Positions 57,775 through 64,000 of a stretch of DNA of 64,000 nt are shown in pieces. Origin of the DNA: Arthrinium phaeospermum (lineage: Eukaryota > Ascomycota > Sordariomycetes > Amphisphaeriales > Apiosporaceae); the NCBI GenBank assembly GCA_006503535.1, contig QYRS01000009.1, positions 2,356,001 through 2,420,000 on the forward strand, given 5' to 3'. The notes under the pieces are model-generated. The model did not search any database, was not told the origin of the DNA, and was given only the letters and a program-made list of their open reading frames with translations. Positions within the stretch are counted from its first letter, which is position 1; every line of letters starts with the position of its first letter. A program made the position numbers and the translations under genes.

Positions 57775-60700
57775 GAAGTTCGCCCACAATTTTTTTCGAG
57801 TTTCGGAGCCAGGGCTTTAGGGAAGGCAGCACATGCCACGGCGTGCATCGATGGCGAGTTCAGGAACTTTTCGGACCAACGACATTTCACGGGTCCCGGG
57901 GATATATGATCATGCATTTGGCTGTCTTTTACGTCAGAGGACTGTCTTCAATGGAGAAGATTGAATCCAAGCTGGGCTAATGAGCCACGATGAACAACAA
58001 CCAACCAGCCCGTCCGCTCGCCTGCGTCCGCCTCCTCGCGTGCCTCATTCCGATGCCATCTGCGCCCCGAAGATGAGTGATTTGGGCTGCCTCGTGTCCC
58101 GCGTGAGATCCGATTACCTATCCCACTCCCATCCATCCTCGTGCCCCTTCCCATTTCCTTTCCCTTTGCCCCCCAACCTGAACGTGACTCGAACGGAGCG
58201 CAGCGCATGTTGCTGCTCCGAACGAAAACCGGCATTAGTGTGTACAGCTGTGGAATCACTCCCTTGTCCAACTGCTGAAGGAATAATTCTTCGTGCCGAG
58301 AAGATATTTTGGTCCGTCTATTACCAAGCGCCTTTGCTCAAACGTTCCGATTGCAAAGGTGCATGAATGCTGGACTACATCCCCATTAGGATGATCTCAT
58401 TGATTTGTATGCTCTGCTCTAGAGCCTCCACGCGCCCCAAAGACCGAACCTCTGTATGCAATATTGTGACCATGAATCAAATAGTTTCTAGCTCCTACCG
58501 ATAATACACTTGATATTACATTACCAGAGGAACAATGTGTTGACCATAATGATTTGCACGTGATGATTTCATATAACAAAACCCCGGTAAGTGACGAGCC
58601 AGTCGCAAGTCAGGAGTGACCGTGACTTTCCTTTTTTTGCAGGCCCAAACCGGCGTCTATTCCCGACGCTGTCATCGTCTGAAACCCCTTTCTTGGGCAA
58701 CGGCGTCTTCGAGGCCCGACTACTGGGCTGAGTGTCCCATCTGGCGCCGACTAGGTAGATCTAGCAATCGGGTGCATGCCGCTCTGATGCTGTTTCTCCT
58801 ACCTGTCAAACGGTGGTGTGGACTCGTGGGCGCTGGGGCTCCGGGCACTGGTTCAAAAGCAGTCGAAAGTGTGGATCTATTGGCACTTGTCTTGACCGAG
58901 TTGGGGAGCTGTGTCCTTTCAGGAGAGAGCGAGCAGAAAAAATAGGAGGCAAGGTGCCTTGACCTTTTTAACATCAGTAGGACTGCCCCGGTGGACTACA
59001 TGCCTGTGCAAGTGCTCCTGCGTCCTTCGTATTCATGCACGCATACTCCGTATACCAGGCTTACCTATTCCACTCAGGTACATGATGTGATGCAGGTGCA
59101 CTTTCGGCCTTCCCTTCTTCTTCTTTGCTTTTAGAAAGAATTGAAGCCGTTCTGGAAATTGGCCAGGAGCGTCAGGAGCCGTGGTGGGTTCGATTTATCG
59201 GCCAGCCGGGCCTGTAACCTTGGACGGTTTAGAGTTGATAACCACCTGGGGTGAGCGAACAGCTGGGTGGTGTTTGAGACGGGCGACATATGTACATGAG
59301 CTAGATGTCAAACAATAGGTAGGGCAGAAATGGAGAGTAGTGTGTGTTATCTAAGCAGCGACTCCTCGAAACAACCTTAAGGTCTAGACAAATTGCAGCC
59401 GACTAGTTGCCTCGCCAAGACTCGGCAACAGATAGGAAGACAATTGCGCAACGTTCTTCTTCTATGTAAATGTGCAGGTGCTTCCGCTGCGGCTTTATAG
59501 ACGCGGAACGCCTAACCTAGGCTGAGCTGAGGGGGATGTATATTGACCTTGGAGAGGCTCAGACTACCTATCTGCGGCAGAAGTGTTTGGGCACCAGAGC
59601 TTATCGGGCCAAGTGGTGTATATGCGCGGGTGTGTGTGTGTGGCTGATGATACCTCCAGAAGCAGAGAGGCAAGATGCAATGAAGCAGCCCCATCTGCCC
59701 GACATCCCTCCTTTGCTGGTATCTGGCGCTGGCGGAGGTAACACACCACTTTTAGCACGCTGTACGACCGTCTGGCCATGTACTGTACTGGGTGAACCTT
59801 GGATGGCCCCAGACGGAACCAAGCCCAAGATGTTGTAGGTGTGTCCCAGCCTGGCATCTAATACCGGGATCCCGCATGTCAAAGACAGCATGGTCCCTAC
59901 ACGTACTCGAGCCCTCGGTAGTACTTTATGTGACGGGTTGACAGGTGTCTAGTCGGCCATGAATAGGTAGTGTCTACCCGACTTGAGGTGCGTGGCTTGA
60001 TAGCATAGCATGTTAAGGTTCACTAGGTCGGTACGGGGAGTTCTCTTATCCATCGGCATTGATGCAGACAAGATTCTCGTTGCATTGGATGTTCGTGTTC
60101 ATCTCGTATGGGGTGGTTAAAGCAATCGATCACTTTGGTCCGTTGTAACCCTGGTGGTGAGGTCTGAAGGCCGCTCCGAGTCCCGACTGGCTGAAAAGTG
60201 GAAGCTAATGGAACCCGCAACGCCTGCCGCTGCGCAAGCTCGCTGCTCGCTACGGGCTTAGAGGCTCTTACAGGCCCTGCGAGCGCCGCCCACAGGACGA
60301 CCCTAAGGCCCCTAACGACTGTCCCCCCAACCCCTAGAGGTTCAGCTCCAAGAAACATTTGGTCTGATCAGGGTAAAACAGGGCCCTACTTGTTCCATTG
60401 AATGTTCCCCCCTCTGCTTGTTGGATTGAGAGACTGCTCCATAAGTTTTTGCCAAAAAAGATCACGCCCAACTGCAGGCAGAATTACAGAGGTGTGCAGC
60501 ACTCTTTTTTTGCACTTTTTTCGTTGTTGCAATTATTCTTATCCTGGACGGCAATCAACGCAATCATTACGTGAATACCGTCAGACTCCAGACGAACAGT
60601 ACCCTACAGTATCTATTTTTGTTGCCAGTCGCCCAGTCTTGGTCTTGGGCAGGTCGAAGTGTGGATTCAATCGAGGCTTTGTTGTTGCATCGCCCTGGGA

Positions 60701-61274
60701 AGAAGCCATCCATCGAGAATCTCGAAACAGTGCATTACCTGACTCCCCCTTGTCCTTTCTTTCACACGGGCCATCGATCGCCCCCGTTCCGGACCGCAGG
60801 GGTCTTTCGTCGTTTCACATTGCCTGCCAGCCCTGCCCGTCTTTCCCTTTGGGGCTCCTCGACTCGACTCGACTGACAAGACTACTGCCTGCCTTTCTGC
60901 TGCCGCGTCGTCTGCTTTCTGCTTCTGCGCCTCTGCTTCATGAAGGTGTGCTGGACAGTCTTCCCGTTCAGAGAACCACATTTCCCCATCTAGCCGACCC
61001 TGCCCGGGCGATTAGAAATATTCCCCTTTCCGACTTCTTGTCTCATCCCCTCCATTCATTGTCCTGCTGCTGCAGCCTTTCAGCTCGCTAGCTCTCCTTT
61101 AGCATCTTCTTCAAGAGCACATCCCATCACGCACACCAAAGACGTGCTTCCCACAAGCAAAGGCCAAGCAGTCGATATTTCCTTCTACGACCTAGAGAAA
61201 AAAAAAAGTCTATAATCGTTGCTTGAGCTAGTGTCGTCGTGTAAGGTGTCTCGCGAGGCAACCTCTTGCTAAAA
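57775..61274. other. Long intergenic region and VTS1 leader
   Basis: About 3.5 kb. The first part is the eL29 3' region. From about 60.4 kb the plus strand is strongly pyrimidine-rich, with CTTTC/CCTC tracts and CGACTCGACTCGACT near 60860, as in long fungal 5' leaders. An open frame of 229 codons at 60402-61091 reflects this bias (Ser/Pro/Leu/Arg only). A GC-rich patch at 60200-60350 differs in composition from its surroundings. Confidence 0.5.
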
Positions 61275-63175
61275 ATGAATCGGAACAGCACCCCGGAAGC
61301 CAACACGGCGTCGTCGCTTCGACCGCCGTCGGCCAGGACTTCGGCGGCCGCCCAGCATACCAACCTGCGGGCGTCTGCCGACATGGCTGCCATGGTCGGC
61401 AACCCCCCCTCGAGCCGAATCCGCCCCTCGTCGGACTTCTACGGCCAGTCCCAGGGCCAAGGCCAGGGCGGCGCTGACGCCGACCCCCAGGACAAGATGA
61501 CGCAGCAGTGGATCGCCGACATCGACCAGTACGAGACCACACTGGAAGAGATGGCGGCCGCCACGCTGGACCAGGACTTCAAGGACGAGCTGAGCGCTAT
61601 TGAGCAGTGGTTCCGTGTCCTGTCCGAGGCCGAACGCACGGCGGCCTTGTACGCCCTGCTGCAGCAGACTACCCAAGTCCAAATTCGTTTCTTTATTCAG
61701 GTTCTTCAGCAGATGGGCAAGAGCCACCCGATGTCTGGCGTCTTGTCGCCCGCCAACTTTGACAAGGGTAAGTTTTCCATCCCTGGTGTTGTACGATATT
61801 TTCCTCTCGATTCTAACCCATTTTCGCTCGTATTGCAGACCCCATGACGAACCGCCTTAGCGATGCCATGAACAAGTTGAACGTCGGCTCGACTAGGAAC
61901 TCGATGTCCCAGGCCCAGCCCTCGGCTAAGAGACACTCTGGCCTCGACCCCTCGACCATCAATGCCATGTTCCCCGACGCCGCCGCCGCCATCGCCACCG
62001 AGAAGGCCAAGTTCACCCAGCAGACTGGGAACCAGCCTCCGTCGAACCGCAACAGCGCCGCGGTCGATGTCCGCAATTCGCTCGCCGCCCCTACAATTGC
62101 TGAAGAGTCGTCCAACGGCCAAGGCGCCTCTTCCCCATGGGAAGCTGGCAGACCCAAGTCTTCTTCTGGCCAGGCCCCCATGGGCCAGTTCGCGCAGCCG
62201 CCGCCCTCGGCCGGCCTGCGGTCACCCCGACCTCAACTCGGTGGCAACCAGAACATCCAGAACACCACCCTGACGACCGGCGACAAGCAGGCCTCCGACC
62301 TTCCTCTTCTTTCTCCCTACACCGCTGGTGGTAACTGGGCCTCTATGGTGAACACCCCGATGGTTCCCAACTTTCAACAAGGCGGCCCTAATCAGGCTGA
62401 CATGGTGGCCAACGCGACTGCCATGAAGCTTGCTGCTCTGTCTACTGTAAATAACCGTTTTGCGCTGGACGACGTACGAAAATATCGCCGGGCGAGATCT
62501 AATGATGCTCCGGGAGCAAACCAGAACCCCCTTTCACCGGGTGTCCAGGCAGGCGGCATCCCCAATAATGTTGTCATGATCAACGAGCACGGCCAGGTCA
62601 TCAGCAGGGACCAGATGATCGCTCTGCAGAACCAGCAGATGGGCAGCTTCGGTGCCCGCTCGCGACCCAGCTCGCCGGGTATTGCCATGCAGGGCGGCTT
62701 CCCCGGAGGAGCCATGCCTTTTGCTTCGCCCCAGAACAACGGCTTCCTCGGTGTCTACGACGGCAACCCCCTGTTGAGCGGTGGTCTTGGCATGGGTCAG
62801 ATGGGTCTTTCGCCCGAGGGCTATCTGTCTGATCACTCCGACATGAACCGTGGCCGCTCGCCGCGCGGTCGCCGTGGCACCTCGAAGCCCCCGGAGGACC
62901 CCACCGACCCTACTCTTCTGCAGGACATCCCCGCTTGGCTTCGCAGTCTCCGCTTGCACAAGTACACGGATAATCTCAAGGATTTGAAGTGGACCGACCT
63001 GGTCGAGCTGGACGACGAGGCCCTGGAGAAGCGTGGCGTCAACGCGCTAGGCGCTCGACGCAAGATGCTTAAGGTTTTCGAGCAGGTCAAGGGTAAGTAA
63101 TAAATCGTTGATCCCCAATACGTGCGTATACTAACCTCGTTTACAGAAGCCAAGGATACGGGCAAGCTGGCCTAG
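61275..63175 (+). CDS. vts1: SAM-domain RNA-binding protein Vts1 (Smaug family)
   Basis: Three exons (61275-61767, 61839-63092, 63147-63175) encode 591 residues, with introns of 71 and 54 bp that show CTAAC branch sites. The last exon holds only nine codons (AKDTGKLA plus a split Glu). A conserved helical block at about 75-165 ([16 protein letters not shown] through [17 protein letters not shown]) is the N-terminal region shared by fungal Vts1. The middle is Pro/Gln/Asn/Gly-rich and disordered. The SAM domain lies at about 524-582 ([32 protein letters not shown]). Vts1/Smaug proteins bind CNGG-loop hairpins in mRNAs and recruit the Ccr4-Not deadenylase. The basic face GARRKMLK, which contacts RNA, is present. 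ATG 61275 follows an A-rich context (CTAAAAATG). Confidence 0.95.
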
Positions 63176-64000
63176 CCATTTTCTAATGAGCGAGGAGCAA
63201 ACTTTGACAGTAGTTCTTAGCAGTTCAGACTTAACATCGGTAGATAATAACTAGTATCGAGAGGTCAGGCCACCCCTTTATCATCACTGGCAGGGAAAAT
63301 TCAGGATACTCAGGGTGCATTCAGGGGGGTTTCGGAGCTAGGATATACATGGCAATGCTGTTCTTCCGTGGATTTTGGAAGTAAGGGAAGAGGGAAGGCA
63401 TTTGTTGCTTGAAATGTTTCTTGGAGCGAAACTTTTTGGCGTGTCAGGCGGGGATTGTTTCTCAACCAATGTTATGAGAAAATCAAAGCATAGCGGATTT
63501 CTGTTGTTGACCCCCTTTTTCCATCTTGTATTGTTTTGAAATTGTGTACATAAAAACATTCTCATCGTTTTCATTGACGACAATGGGGGCGGGCGGAGAG
63601 CGGCGAGGTATGAGAGGATGAGTGATGGGCTGTTACCACAACGCCACCACATACCTGCAGACGAAATACGAACTTGAGCAGAAGAAGAGAAATGACAAGT
63701 GCGAGACTTTTACCGATTTTGGCTGACTTGCTTATATGCTATTGGATGTGGACTGTGACATGAGTGCGGGATCTTGCGGATTTGCTCTATCGCATGTAGG
63801 CATAGTATATAATGTACAACTGGTGCTCGTATATACATGGATGGGTCATTCAGGCAATCTTGAATCTTGATACTAAGTTGGAATCGACCACATGGAATAG
63901 ACAAATGTTGGAGGGGAGACTCGTTGAGAGGTTTGATATCATGATGGTCAAATAGGTTTCCAGCTGGCGCGCAGGTGGCGTTATGCTTATAGCAGGTACA
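63176..64000. other. VTS1 3' region to the window end
   Basis: A/T-enriched non-coding sequence after the VTS1 stop. No ORF with coding character and no further gene start visible before the window ends. Confidence 0.5.

Noticed and set aside
59150..59225. Possible tRNA with a GGTTCGATTTA B-box-like word
   Set aside because: No matching T-stem, no acceptor stem and no anticodon arm at the correct distance.
60402..61091. 229-codon plus-strand ORF upstream of VTS1
   Set aside because: Its Ser/Pro/Leu/Arg-rich translation follows from the pyrimidine-rich leader; there are no motifs and another frame is also open over much of it.

Overview
This window is nuclear DNA of a filamentous ascomycete (Pezizomycotina, probably a sordariomycete). 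The genes carry short introns, mostly 54-130 bp, with GT..AG ends and CTAAC-type branch sites 10-20 nt before the acceptor. Codon use in the conserved genes favours C-ending codons. Gene content is typical of moulds: PalB/Rim13 calpain, CluA, a fungal ferric reductase, a Moh1/Yippee protein, an FHA-forkhead factor and a DUF2985-type membrane protein. Leaders are pyrimidine-rich, and gene-poor stretches of 1-8 kb hold TACC/GGTA-rich non-coding DNA. I rebuilt the exon structures by hand from splice signals and reading-frame continuity.

Layout. 1-0.86 kb: right part of an unrecognised ORF. 3.2-4.8 kb (+): class III PLP aminotransferase. 6.4-8.6 kb (+): FHA-forkhead transcription factor. 10.1-11.5 kb (-): SLC35F6-like transporter. 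12.5-13.6 kb (-): DUF2985-like membrane protein that appears to carry a 1-nt frameshift. 14-16 kb: non-coding, with an AT-rich tract and a tRNA-like relic. 16.2-16.7 kb (+): Sen15, tail-to-tail with a five-exon zinc alcohol dehydrogenase (16.7-18.2 kb, -). 18.2-26.2 kb: 8 kb without a convincing gene, ending at a C2H2 zinc-finger factor (26.2-27.9 kb, +). 29.5-32.3 kb (-): PalB/Rim13 calpain, divergent from a peroxisomal ATP-carrier-like protein (33.8-35.3 kb, +). 36.6-37.1 kb (-): Yippee/Moh1. 39.5-41.3 kb (-): ferric reductase. 41.3-48.0 kb: non-coding, with one doubtful ORF. 48.0-50.8 kb (-): unrecognised 931-residue protein, divergent from CluA/Clu1 (52.2-56.3 kb, +). 57.4-57.8 kb (+): ribosomal protein eL29. 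61.3-63.2 kb (+): Vts1, a SAM-domain RNA-binding protein.

The genes do not form a biosynthetic cluster or a defence island. They are mostly housekeeping or regulatory genes: tRNA splicing, ribosome, mitochondrial distribution, mRNA decay, ambient-pH signalling, iron reduction and peroxisomal ATP import. I saw no CRISPR array, intact transposon or viral gene. The points most worth a second look are the apparent frameshift in the DUF2985 gene, a perfect 12-bp hairpin 20 nt after the SLC35F6 stop codon, an ambiguous start of the forkhead gene (5'-leader intron versus uORF), the gene desert and minimal uORF before the C2H2 factor, the tRNA-like relic in AT-rich DNA, and the unrecognised 931-residue protein. 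I did not find clear evidence of a novel multi-gene system.
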